The notes under the pieces: model-generated
Told to the model about the DNA's origin: nothing
What the model saw: only the letters and a program-made list of their open reading frames with translations
Databases searched by the model: none
Program-made: the position numbers and the translations under genes
Assembly: GCA_030019325.1 (NCBI GenBank)
Contig: JASEFB010000022.1
Location: 1-21,712 of the forward strand
Length of the DNA: 21,712 nucleotides
Direction of reading: 5' to 3'
DNA from: an archaeon
Lineage (GTDB): Archaea; Halobacteriota; Syntropharchaeia; Alkanophagales; Methanospirareceae
Shown here: piece after piece, positions 7,712 to 14,973 of the stretch
How positions within the stretch are numbered: position 1 is the stretch's first letter
How the letters are laid out: each line of letters begins with the position of its first letter

Positions 7712-8271
7712 AAGTGCTTGTGATAGATAACTATGATTCCTTCGTGTACAATCTCGTGCAATATGTAGGAGAAATGGGTATGGATGTAGCAGTGCGGAGG
7801 AATGAGGTAGGAATAGAGGAACTCAAGAATATTGCAGCAGACAGGGTCATCATCTCTCCAGGACCGGGGAGACCAGAAGGGGCAGGGGTTTCTGAGGAAG
7901 CGGTAAGAATCTTCAGCGGTAAGATTCCTATTCTTGGGGTTTGCTTGGGTCATCAAGTGATAGGACATGTTTTCGGTGCTCGGATAGGCTACGCAAGAAA
8001 GATAATGCATGGGAAAGTTTCACTGATCCATCATGATTCTCAGGGTATATTTGAGGGAATAAAGAACCCTCTTCACGCAACGCGGTATCACTCACTCATA
8101 GTTTGTGAAGATGATTTCCCCTCATGCTTACAAATTTCCGCACGGGCAGAAGATGGGGAGATCATGGGGATACGGCATAGAACGTTGCCAATTGAGGGCG
8201 TCCAGTTCCATCCTGAATCGATATTGACCGAAGATGGGAAGAAGATGATCGAGAACTTTCTGAAAAGATGA
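7708..8271 (+). CDS. trpG: Anthranilate synthase component II (glutamine amidotransferase)
   Basis: TrpG hydrolyses glutamine and passes ammonia to TrpE. This is a class I amidotransferase of normal length (187 residues). The N-terminal VLVIDNYDSFVYNLVQY and SPGPGRPEGAG are standard. The catalytic triad is Cys79 in GVCLGHQ, with His168 and Glu170 in VQFHPESILTEDG. The oxyanion-loop region RYHSLIV is intact. The ATG overlaps trpE, and the gene's own stop overlaps trpD by four bases, giving a run of translationally coupled genes. PabA is the close alternative, excluded mainly by context. Confidence 0.96.
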   Translation: MKVLVIDNYDSFVYNLVQYVGEMGMDVAVRRNEVGIEELKNIAADRVIISPGPGRPEGAGVSEEAVRIFSGKIPILGVCLGHQVIGHVFGARIGYARKIMHGKVSLIHHDSQGIFEGIKNPLHATRYHSLIVCEDDFPSCLQISARAEDGEIMGIRHRTLPIEGVQFHPESILTEDGKKMIENFLKR

Positions 8272-9308
8272 TAAAAGAAGCGATATCGAAGGTTGTGGAA
8301 AGAAGAGACCTTGAACCGGGTGAGGCGGAGCTCGTAATGGAGGATATCATGAGCGGTAGAGCGACGAGTGGGCAAATAGCCTCATTCTTAACTGCACTGA
8401 GGATGAAAGGTGAAACCGTTGAGGAGATTGTTTCATTTGCCAATGCAATGCTTCGCTATGCAGCCGTCATCACTCCGCACGTAGATGAAGTAATGATAGA
8501 CACCTGTGGAACCGGCGGGGATAGGATAAAGACCTTCAATATAAGTACCATCTCCGCATTTGTCGCCGCTGGTGCTGGGGTCATCGTTGCGAAACATGGC
8601 AATCGAGCAGTCTCATCAAAAGCGGGTTCTGCAGATGTTCTTGAAGCACTTGGTCTTAATCTAATGCTTGAGCCAGAGCGGGTGTGTGAGTGTATAGAAA
8701 CTGTGGGAATAGGTTTTATGTTTGCTCCGGTATTTCATCCTGCAATGAAATATGCGTTGGGACCGAGAAGGGAGATTGGGATACGAACGGTATTCAATAT
8801 TCTTGGACCTTTGGCAAATCCTGCGAAGGTAACAGCGCAGGTAATGGGGGTCTATGATGCGCTGCTTGTCGAAAAAATTGCGAAGGTGTTAGAAGGGCTT
8901 GGAGTGAGACGTGCACTGGTTGCTCATGGCTTGGATGGATTGGATGAGATCTCCCCGATTGGAGAGACTAAAATAGCGGAGCTGAGAGGCGGGAAGATAA
9001 CAACGTACAGCATATATCCAGAGGATTTTGGGCTGGAAAGGGCGAAGGTGGGAGAGATAGAGGGAGGCAATGCGGAAGAGAACGCGAAAATTGCAATTGA
9101 TATTCTGAAGGGGCGAAAAGGTGCAAGGAGGAATGCGGTTTTGATGAATGCAGCAGCAGCATTGGTCGTAGGGGGGCTTGCAGAGGACTTTAAAGACGGC
9201 TTTGAGCTTGCCTCTCTTTCAGTAGATTCGGGAGATGCATATAGAAAACTTGAGGATTTGGTTCGATTTGGGGGCGATGAGTTAAGACTTGAACGATTTA
9301 ATAGATAG
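8268..9308 (+). CDS. trpD: Anthranilate phosphoribosyltransferase
   Basis: TrpD transfers phosphoribose from PRPP to anthranilate. The 346-residue protein has an N-terminal helical domain (EAELVMEDIMSGRATSGQIA) and the PRPP-binding GTGGD loop at 81-85 in DTCGTGGDRIKTFNIST. The KHGNRAVSSKAGSADVLEALG stretch at 109-129 is the second signature. GPRREIGIRTVFNILGPLANP and the metal-binding region HGLDGLDEISP follow. All expected motifs are intact. It overlaps trpG by four bases and trpC by 20 bases. Confidence 0.96.
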   Translation: MIKEAISKVVERRDLEPGEAELVMEDIMSGRATSGQIASFLTALRMKGETVEEIVSFANAMLRYAAVITPHVDEVMIDTCGTGGDRIKTFNISTISAFVAAGAGVIVAKHGNRAVSSKAGSADVLEALGLNLMLEPERVCECIETVGIGFMFAPVFHPAMKYALGPRREIGIRTVFNILGPLANPAKVTAQVMGVYDALLVEKIAKVLEGLGVRRALVAHGLDGLDEISPIGETKIAELRGGKITTYSIYPEDFGLERAKVGEIEGGNAEENAKIAIDILKGRKGARRNAVLMNAAAALVVGGLAEDFKDGFELASLSVDSGDAYRKLEDLVRFGGDELRLERFNR

Positions 9309-10035
9309 GATAATCGAGGATACGAAACTAGGAGTTAAAAGAAGGAAAAAGGTAAATATCCCGGAACGGAAGAGTGGCATTCTCCGTTTATCCAGTGCAA
9401 TTAAGAGGAAGGATAAGGCGATAATAGCAGAGATAAAGCCGCGATCACCGAGGGATGGTGACCTTATAGGAACCAGAGATGTGTTATCACTAGCAGCTGA
9501 ATATGAGGAAGGGGGCGCAACGGCACTCTCTGTCATCACGTCTCCTTACTTTGGAGGGAGCGTTGAAAATGTGTCTGAGGTGAAGAGGAGCGTGAGTATT
9601 CCCGTGCTCTACAAGGATTTTGTGGTGGATGAATACCAGGTTTGGGAGGGTTTTGGCTATGGTGCAGATGCTGTATTGCTCATAGAAAGCATATCTCCCG
9701 TGGCGAAGCTCTTAGATGTGGTGGATGATCTCGGGCTGGAGGCTGTGGTCGAATGCCACTCGAGCGAAGAGATAGAAGAAGCTGTAAATGCAGGGGCTAA
9801 ACTCATCGGAATTAATAACCGAAACCTTAGGACCTTTACCGTTGATCTCGAAACGACCGCAAAACTTTCGGAGTATGTGCCGGAGGATAGAATTATGATA
9901 AGTGAATCAGGGGTTAAGACACCGGCGGATGCGAGGTATTTATTTGAATGCGGTGCGGATGCTCTCCTCATTGGTACTGCATTGATGAGGCCGGGAAATC
10001 CAAAGGAGTTTATAAAATTGTGCTCTTCCCTTTAA
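9289..10035 (+). CDS. trpC: Indole-3-glycerol-phosphate synthase
   Basis: TrpC closes the indole ring from carboxyphenylaminodeoxyribulose phosphate. This (beta/alpha)8-barrel has Glu48 and Lys50 in IIAEIKPRSP, the catalytic Lys109 in VLYKDFVVDEYQ, Glu155 in VVECHSSEE, Asn176 in GINNRNL, and SESGVKTPADA near the C-terminus, with phosphate-binding GADALLIGTALM. Length (248) is typical. The start is a TTG inside the end of trpD; no later in-frame start fits the N-terminal alignment better. It is monofunctional, with trpF encoded separately about 3 kb downstream beyond an inserted segment. Confidence 0.95.
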   Translation: MNDLIDRIIEDTKLGVKRRKKVNIPERKSGILRLSSAIKRKDKAIIAEIKPRSPRDGDLIGTRDVLSLAAEYEEGGATALSVITSPYFGGSVENVSEVKRSVSIPVLYKDFVVDEYQVWEGFGYGADAVLLIESISPVAKLLDVVDDLGLEAVVECHSSEEIEEAVNAGAKLIGINNRNLRTFTVDLETTAKLSEYVPEDRIMISESGVKTPADARYLFECGADALLIGTALMRPGNPKEFIKLCSSL

Positions 10036-10048
10036 GCATAAGGGGAAA

Positions 10049-10524
10049 ATGATAGAGGTTAGAAAAGACGGAGAGGGGATTAAAATTTCTTTTCCTTATA
10101 ACCCGGATTACATCGCAAAAATTAAAACTATCGAAGGATACAGATGGTATCCTGAGGAAAAATGTTGGAGCGTGCCTTATTTTGAATGTGAAACACTTTT
10201 GTCTGTTTTTGAAGGTGAAAAACTAGTAATTGACGCTGCTATATATTTAGACGAGCTGAAAAAGGAGCTAATGCTGAGGAAATACAGTCAGAGAACGATA
10301 AAGCAGTATTTGTATCATAACAGGGAGTTCACTCCTTGCGCCATAGCTTTGCAACGCATTTACTTGAAAGTGGGGTGGATCTACGGTACATTCAAGAGTT
10401 ATTGGGGCATAAGAGCAGTAAAACAACGGAGATATATACACTTGTGAGTAATAAAGATCTGAGTAAAATAAAAAGTCCGTTAGACTCTATCTTGAGTCGG
10501 GAGGTGGTAGATGAAGAGGGGTGA
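10049..10524 (+). pseudogene. Internally deleted tyrosine recombinase/integrase
   Basis: Only the two ends of an integrase remain. The 5' part, in one frame, starts MIEVRKDGEGIKISFPYNPD and continues with a RWYPEEKCWSVPYF segment, the short N-terminal module I recall from some XerD/IntI-like recombinases. The start of a SAM-like core-binding domain follows (KELMLRKYSQRTIKQYLYHN). At about 10320-10330 the sequence jumps into another frame and continues as the 3' catalytic end: HSLRHSFATHLLESGVDLRY, QELLGHKSSKTTEIYT, so box II HxxR, the His and the nucleophilic Tyr are present. Roughly 150 residues with the first catalytic Arg are missing, so no activity is expected. It starts 13 bases after trpC and precedes cassette-like genes. 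Confidence 0.85.
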
Positions 10525-10542
10525 AGTTCTGCCAAAGGGAAG

Positions 10543-10566
10543 ATATACGAAGTGAACTTCGGATAT
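10543..10566. repeat. Palindrome 1 downstream of recombinase remnant
   Basis: ATATACGAAGT and ACTTCGGATAT are separated by GA and pair at ten of eleven positions. The sequence recurs, slightly altered, 41 bases downstream. Confidence 0.7.
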
Positions 10567-10581
10567 AATGCCAAAATGGAA

Positions 10582-10609
10582 GTATATACGAACTTGAGTT
10601 CGGATATAC
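10582..10609. repeat. Palindrome 2, related to palindrome 1
   Basis: GTATATACGAACT and AGTTCGGATATAC flank a TG spacer and pair at 12 of 13 positions. Changes relative to palindrome 1 are compensated on both arms (AAGT/ACTT versus AACT/AGTT), so base pairing or dyad symmetry seems to have been preserved. It sits directly before the first CGTTA junction. Confidence 0.75.
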
Positions 10610-10612
10610 CGC

Positions 10613-10629
10613 CGTTAAGCGAAAGTGCC
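10613..10629 (+). other. Cassette junction 1 (integron R'-like box CGTTAAGC)
   Basis: CGTTAAGCGAAAGTGCC matches the junction at 11321 (CGTTATATGAAATTGCC) at 13 of 17 positions. GTTAAGC fits the integron core consensus GTTRRRY exactly. It lies 58 bases before the next start codon, the same distance as junction 2. Confidence 0.5.
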
Positions 10630-10670
10630 TTTATTTACTAAGGATATTTATTTTATAAAGGGGGATAGCT

Positions 10671-11207
10671 ATGGAGAAGGTATATGTATTTAAGGTTGCT
10701 TTGAAGTATCGAAAAGGGCTTTGGCGTCGCATTGAGATTAAAGGTAACCAGACACTCGCTGATTTCGATCATATCATTCGTATTGCGTTCAATCATGATA
10801 CGTGGGATCATCTAAGTGAATTCTTTATAGGACAATGGTCACGGGGAGGCTTTGGTGAGATTTACCCTGATGGAGGTGGCAGTGGTGCTGAGATACAGAT
10901 TGAGCAACTTGGTTTATCTGAAGGTGATAAATTGGGGTATGTCTACGACTTCGGCGATGAAATCCAGCATATTGTCACTTTGGAGAAGATGGTAGAACCA
11001 GAAGAGGGCGCTGAATATCCACGTGTGATTTCCCAGAACAAGCCAAGGTATCGTTACTGTAAGAGGTGCAAGAGAGAAGGAAAGAAGACCATTGCCACAT
11101 GGATTTGTATTGAATGCTCAGAAGAGGAAGGAAGAGAAGTGCTTCTATGTGAAGATTGTCTAGAAAAGGAGCATGAGGATCACTATGCAGATGAAATACT
11201 CTACTGA
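10671..11207 (+). CDS. Plasmid pRiA4b ORF-3-like protein with C-terminal zinc-binding module
   Basis: The first 125 residues match the pRiA4b ORF-3 family: YVFKVALKYRKGLWRRIEIK, TLADFDHIIRIAFNHDTWDH LSEF, then the GDKLGYVYDFGDEIQHIVTLEK segment typical of the family's core, and P-R-V-I near 117-120. A cysteine/histidine tail follows with pairs at Cys130/133, Cys146/149 and Cys160/163, and His168/171, arranged like a B-box or zinc ribbon. The function of this family is unknown; it is frequent in mobile gene pools. The start follows AGGGGGAT, and a TATA-like tttattttataa precedes it, so the cassette may carry its own promoter. It is the first of four non-trp genes between trpC and trpF. Confidence 0.85.
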   Translation: MEKVYVFKVALKYRKGLWRRIEIKGNQTLADFDHIIRIAFNHDTWDHLSEFFIGQWSRGGFGEIYPDGGGSGAEIQIEQLGLSEGDKLGYVYDFGDEIQHIVTLEKMVEPEEGAEYPRVISQNKPRYRYCKRCKREGKKTIATWICIECSEEEGREVLLCEDCLEKEHEDHYADEILY

Positions 11208-11240
11208 GAGGATCCGAAATAAAGATATGAAGGCACCTTC

Positions 11241-11328
11241 GCCTAACAGAGCGTATCTGGCTTCGTGCCTTCGGCACTCCGCCCAAATTCCCCTTCGGGG
11301 GACTTCAGATACGCTCAAAACGTTATAT
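11241..11328. other. attC-like folded recombination site (cassette junction 2)
   Basis: The site runs from GCCTAAC (fits RYYYAAC) to GTTATAT (six of seven to GTTRRRY). TAAC at 11244 pairs with GTTA at 11322. After an asymmetric spacer (AG against CAAAAC) comes a perfect ten-base stem, AGCGTATCTG (11250) with CAGATACGCT (11306). The 46-base middle forms two further hairpins, GTGCC/GGCAC and CCCC/GGGG, each with a TTC(G) loop. Outer core pair, unpaired spacer, inner stem and variable terminal part in under 100 bases is the attC layout. A strong RNA hairpin or terminator is the alternative. Confidence 0.6.
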
Positions 11329-11378
11329 GAAATTGCCCGTAATAAAAGGATAACGAACAAGAAGAGGAGTGATTAACC

Positions 11379-11858
11379 ATGAGAGATAAAGTCCTCATAG
11401 AGGAAAAGATGCAAAAACTTATTGAGATGACCGCAGGGTTTTGCGATGAGTATCTGGACGAAGATTACAAGCAATTGTGCGAGAAGCTCATACGAAAGAT
11501 GTCCCGTAAGCGGAATGTCCCATTCCTTTCCGGTCGGATTGAAATCTGGGCGGCTGCAATAGTCTATGCCATAGGAAGCATCAACTTCCTTTTTGACCAA
11601 AGTTTCGAACCATACGCTAGCGGTGATGATATATGTAACTACTTCGGCACATCCAAAAGTACCACTTCACAGAAGGCTAAGATAATACGTGATATGTTCA
11701 AATTGGGATATTGGGACAGGGAATTCTCAACATCTCACATGATGCAAAGCAGCCCATTTCCAAATTTGGTGATGGTAAATGGGTTGATTGTGGATAAACG
11801 ATCTCTGCCGCCGGAAATCCAGGAACTCATACGCCAAAAAGAGAGCCGAAAAAAGTGA
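11379..11858 (+). CDS. DUF6398-like helical protein
   Basis: This 159-residue soluble protein resembles the DUF6398 domain, seen alone or fused to pRiA4b ORF-3-like proteins. Matching features are MQKLIEMTAGFCDEYLDEDY near the start, the CRK-like MSRKRNVPFLSGRIEIWAAA, the VYAIGSINFLFDQS helix and GTSKSTTSQKAKIIRDMFKL. The middle recalls a cyclin/TFIIB-type helical repeat followed by a helix-turn-helix, so DNA or RNA binding is possible, but this is inference. A strong SD, AGGAGTGAT, lies five bases before the ATG. It forms a cassette-like unit of about 570 bases between two related junctions, next to the pRiA4b gene it often accompanies. Confidence 0.7.
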   Translation: MRDKVLIEEKMQKLIEMTAGFCDEYLDEDYKQLCEKLIRKMSRKRNVPFLSGRIEIWAAAIVYAIGSINFLFDQSFEPYASGDDICNYFGTSKSTTSQKAKIIRDMFKLGYWDREFSTSHMMQSSPFPNLVMVNGLIVDKRSLPPEIQELIRQKESRKK

Positions 11859-11871
11859 AAATGCATCGGCA

Positions 11872-11908
11872 ACTTCAGCTACGCGCGGAACGTTATCGGA
11901 AATTCCCT
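11872..11908. other. Right half of a second attC-like site (cassette junction 3)
   Basis: ACTTCAGCTACGCGCGGAAC followed by GTTATCGGAAATT aligns without gaps to the right half of the 11241 site (11302 onward), with roughly eight differences over 36 bases. No matching left arm is visible before it, so this site is probably truncated. It lies 570 bases downstream of its partner. Confidence 0.55.
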
Positions 11909-11931
11909 GCCAAAAATTGTGAGGTGATAAA

Positions 11932-12564
11932 ATGGTAGAAGAATATTCGGATGAAGAGTTGGAAGAAATTTGTGATAGAGTTTATGAATGGGGTGTGGAG
12001 TTTTCTGAGAGCAAATATTTTGAAGAATTGACCGAGGAGCAGAAACAGGAGTCTGAATTTGTGGTCATGTCTTTCACAGAATATATGTATTCCCACCATG
12101 GACTATCTCCTGAAGAATGGGATGAAGATGGACTTGAAGAATGCTGTCTATACACCCTACCAAGAAAGATTACCGCAGATGAATCTTATTATAGGTCCAT
12201 CGCGCCTGTGTTATCCGCATTCTTTGCTTTTGTAGGCGAGAAGAACTTGTTGAAGAAGACTTCACAACTTACAAGAAAGGTTAAAGAGATTGATAAACAG
12301 ATTGTAAGAAATGCGAGTGATCCAAGAAATTGGGGGATAGCGAAATCATTTGCTATGGCTGCAAAAGAGGCGGGAGTTGATATAACCAATGAGAAGGAGA
12401 TGCAGAAATTCATAGCGCGTTATAACCTGCAACAACTTGCAACGTTAAAAAGAGACGAAAGTAAAACCGGATCTACCCCCAAATCAAGGAAATCCAAGAT
12501 AGGGAGAAACGATCCTTGCCCCTGCGGTAGCGGTAAAAAGTACAAGAGATGTTGCGGTCGATAA
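11932..12564 (+). CDS. SEC-C motif protein
   Basis: The 210-residue protein ends in a canonical SEC-C zinc-binding motif, IGRNDPCPCGSGKKYKRCCG, with Cys196, Cys198, Cys207 and Cys208. The same motif closes bacterial SecA and many unrelated small proteins. The rest (1-175) is acidic and helical with no domain I can name; TEYMYSHHGLSPEEWDEDG and SAFFAFVGEKNLL are its most distinctive parts. A strong SD, GAGGTGAT, lies three bases before the ATG. The gene directly follows junction 3 and abuts the next gene with no spacer. SEC-C proteins are common among mobile gene cassettes, which fits the setting. Its specific function is unknown. Confidence 0.85.
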   Translation: MVEEYSDEELEEICDRVYEWGVEFSESKYFEELTEEQKQESEFVVMSFTEYMYSHHGLSPEEWDEDGLEECCLYTLPRKITADESYYRSIAPVLSAFFAFVGEKNLLKKTSQLTRKVKEIDKQIVRNASDPRNWGIAKSFAMAAKEAGVDITNEKEMQKFIARYNLQQLATLKRDESKTGSTPKSRKSKIGRNDPCPCGSGKKYKRCCGR

Positions 12565-12609
12565 ATGCTGGAAAAGCATTTAAAAAGGAAAAAGAAGGAA
12601 TTTAATAGT

Positions 12610-13104
12610 ATGAATAAGCCAGTGAAGCTAGAGGAAATAATAAATGCGCTTGAAATCCAAAATGATACTAGTATGGCTTTTTTTAATAAAATAACCGGAG
12701 AGGTTATAGTAATTGATGAAGAAGAGTACAGAGCTGTAGAGGAAGATAAAGATTTGATGGACTTCCCAGAGTGGCAAAGAGATGTGATAAAAACAGCAAA
12801 AGATTTAATTGATAATGAAGACAATTATATTCGCCTACCTTCAAAATACGATATAAATGAGTATGAAATAATGGAAAATTTTTGCTTGTCTATAAGTGAT
12901 CAAAGAATAAGCGATGAATTATATTACTCAATAAAAGGAAGAGGTGCGTTCAGAAGATTTAAAGAGATGATTAAAAGATTTGGAATTGAGGATGATTGGT
13001 ATCAATACAGAGATGAAGCAATAAAGCAAATTGCGGTAGATTGGTGTAATGAAAATGGGATAGTTTTTACAATTGATAGTAATACTAAAAATTTAAATGA
13101 ATAA
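12610..13104 (+). CDS. UPF0158 family protein
   Basis: I recognise the UPF0158 pattern: VKLEEIINALEIQNDTSMAF FNKITGEVI, the acidic middle, IRLPSKYDINEYEIMENF, then RGAFRRFKEMIKRFGIEDDW, YRDEAIKQIAVDWCNENG. The family's function is unknown. An in-frame ATG at 12565, directly after the SEC-C stop, would add 15 lysine-rich residues; the start used here fits the usual N-terminus and has AAGGA upstream. The gene is clearly richer in A and T than the trp genes on either side, consistent with recent acquisition. Its 3' end overlaps a possible upstream start of trpF, so it marks the right edge of the inserted segment. No attC-like half-site is visible at this edge. Confidence 0.8.
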   Translation: MNKPVKLEEIINALEIQNDTSMAFFNKITGEVIVIDEEEYRAVEEDKDLMDFPEWQRDVIKTAKDLIDNEDNYIRLPSKYDINEYEIMENFCLSISDQRISDELYYSIKGRGAFRRFKEMIKRFGIEDDWYQYRDEAIKQIAVDWCNENGIVFTIDSNTKNLNE

Positions 13105-13132
13105 TGCTAAGTGGAAGCGCGAGCACATCAAA

Positions 13133-13780
13133 ATGTCTGGCGTAAAGGTGAAGATTTGCGGTGTTACGAATAAGGAAGACGCGCATCTTGTGGTGGAGAG
13201 TGGTGCTGATCTGCTCGGCATGGTAGTGGATGTGCCGGTTGCGACCCCGCGTAAAATAAGCATAGATGAGGCGGAAAAGATCTCAAAAGAGATAGGTGAT
13301 GCGATAGATATCGTGGTGGTTCTCTGTCCGGGTTCTGTGGAAGAGGTGGAGGAGGTTGTGCGAAGGATTGAACCGTTTGGAGTGCAGATGCATGGATTTG
13401 AATCCAATGCGTTTTTAAAATCTGCCCGTGAAGCACTTCCTGCGGTGAAATTGATAAAAACCGTTCATGTGGATGAGCATGGAACGATTCATGGTGTAAT
13501 GCCAGAAGAGGATTATGTAGATTTTCTCCTTCTTGATACCTTTTCCGCCCGGGCTGGCGGGACGGGTAAAAGGCATAGTTGGGCTAAAAGCAGGGAGATT
13601 GTGGAAGATAGCACGATTCCTGTGATTCTATCTGGGGGTTTAACACCTGAGAATGTGGCAGATGCGATAAAGGAGGTTAATCCTTATGGTGTTGATGTTG
13701 CAAGTGGTGTGGAATCGTCAGCAGGGAGGAAAAGTAAGGAGAAGATCATGCACTTTGTGAGGAATGCACAATGTATATAG
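13133..13780 (+). CDS. trpF: Phosphoribosylanthranilate isomerase
   Basis: TrpF isomerises phosphoribosylanthranilate to the ribulose form. This barrel enzyme has the general base Cys9 in VKVKICGVTNKEDA, VQMHGFE around residue 85, the general acid Asp135 in LLLDTFSARAGGTGKRHSW, and the phosphate-binding end ILSGGLTPENV and VDVASGVESSAGRKSKEKI. Length is 215 residues. The ATG used gives the usual TrpF N-terminus, but no clear SD precedes it. An in-frame ATG at 13097 would add 12 residues unlike the family and overlap UPF0158; the native translation signals may have been altered by the insertion. It overlaps trpB by ten bases. Confidence 0.95.
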   Translation: MSGVKVKICGVTNKEDAHLVVESGADLLGMVVDVPVATPRKISIDEAEKISKEIGDAIDIVVVLCPGSVEEVEEVVRRIEPFGVQMHGFESNAFLKSAREALPAVKLIKTVHVDEHGTIHGVMPEEDYVDFLLLDTFSARAGGTGKRHSWAKSREIVEDSTIPVILSGGLTPENVADAIKEVNPYGVDVASGVESSAGRKSKEKIMHFVRNAQCI

Positions 13781-14973
13781 GAGAATATCCGAAAGCGGGC
13801 AAATTTGGTGAATACGGCGGGCAATTTGTTCCAGAGGTTTTAATGCACGCGTTGAAGGAGCTTGAGGATGCGTATCTTCGCTTCGGGAAGGATGAGCAAT
13901 TCAAGGAAGAATTGGACTTTTATTTGAGGACCTTTGCGGGTCGACCAACACCTCTTTACTTCTGCGCTCGGCTTTCTGATTTACTGGGCACCAAGCTCTA
14001 TCTCAAGCGAGAAGACCTCGTTCATGGCGGTGCCCATAAGTTGAACAACACGATTGGTCAAGCCTTGTTAGCGAAGAGGATGGGTAAGAGGAGAATAATC
14101 GCGGAGACAGGAGCAGGACAGCACGGATTGGCAACTGCAATTGTCGGTGCTTTGTTCGGGTTGAAAGCAGAGATTTACATGGGCGAGGAGGATATAGAAC
14201 GGCAGCGGTTGAACGTTTTTCGGATGAAATTAATGGGTGCGGAGGTTCATTCGGTTGGCAGTGGCTCGAGAACATTGAAGGATGCGATAAATGAAGCTAT
14301 ACGAGACTGGGTGACGAATGTTGAGAATACGCATTACCTTTTAGGCTCTGTTGTGGGTCCGCATCCCTATCCCATGATAGTACGCGATTTCCAGCGCGTA
14401 ATCGGGATTGAAACAAGAAGTCAGATACGAGAGGCTGAGGGAGGGCTGCCCGATGCACTCGTTGCGTGTGTTGGCGGAGGGAGCAACAGTATAGGGCTGT
14501 TCTACGATTTCCTTGATGATGAAGATGTGGCGTTATACGGTGTAGAGGCAGGAGGGGAAGGCATATCATCCAGTAGACATTCAGCAACTCTTTATGCCGG
14601 TAGCAAGGGTGTCTTACATGGTGCATACAGTTATCTGTTACAAGACGAAGATGGACAGATACTCCCAACGCACAGCATCGCGCCCGGGCTTGATTATTCC
14701 GGCGTTGGACCCGAGCATGCATTTTTGAAGGATATGGGTCGTGTAACTTACGATATAGTAACTGACAAGGAGGCTCTGCAGGCATTCGAACTTTTGTGTA
14801 AATACGAGGGCATATTACCGGCACTTGAGTCTGCACATGCATTGGCGTACGTGGCGAGATTAGTCGAGGTAGAGGAGATAGGCAGCGATGATGTTGTTGT
14901 GGTGTGCCTCTCAGGGAGGGGCGATAAGGATGTGGAGATAATAGAGAGGGCACTGCATGAGCAGAATACGTGA
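13771..14973 (+). CDS. trpB: Tryptophan synthase beta chain, TrpB1 type
   Basis: This is the classical TrpB that works in a complex with TrpA. The start GKFGEYGGQFVPEVLMHALK, PLP Lys90 in HGGAHKLNN, catalytic Glu112 in AETGAGQHGLA, GGGSN at 235-239, and EGISSSRHSATLYAGSKGVL HGAYSYLLQD are all typical. The COMM-domain region around GKRRIIAET...NVFRMKLMGAEVHSV is intact, as expected for a TrpA-responsive subunit. At 400 residues it has normal length. The start overlaps the end of trpF and its own end overlaps trpA by 17 bases. The operon thus encodes both a TrpB1 and, at its head, a TrpB2. Confidence 0.97.
   Translation: MYIGEYPKAGKFGEYGGQFVPEVLMHALKELEDAYLRFGKDEQFKEELDFYLRTFAGRPTPLYFCARLSDLLGTKLYLKREDLVHGGAHKLNNTIGQALLAKRMGKRRIIAETGAGQHGLATAIVGALFGLKAEIYMGEEDIERQRLNVFRMKLMGAEVHSVGSGSRTLKDAINEAIRDWVTNVENTHYLLGSVVGPHPYPMIVRDFQRVIGIETRSQIREAEGGLPDALVACVGGGSNSIGLFYDFLDDEDVALYGVEAGGEGISSSRHSATLYAGSKGVLHGAYSYLLQDEDGQILPTHSIAPGLDYSGVGPEHAFLKDMGRVTYDIVTDKEALQAFELLCKYEGILPALESAHALAYVARLVEVEEIGSDDVVVVCLSGRGDKDVEIIERALHEQNT

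Noticed and set aside
13097..13132. Longer trpF start adding 12 residues
   Set aside because: It overlaps UPF0158, lacks an SD, and the added residues do not fit the TrpF N-terminus. The shorter start is also weak, so this is only a preference.
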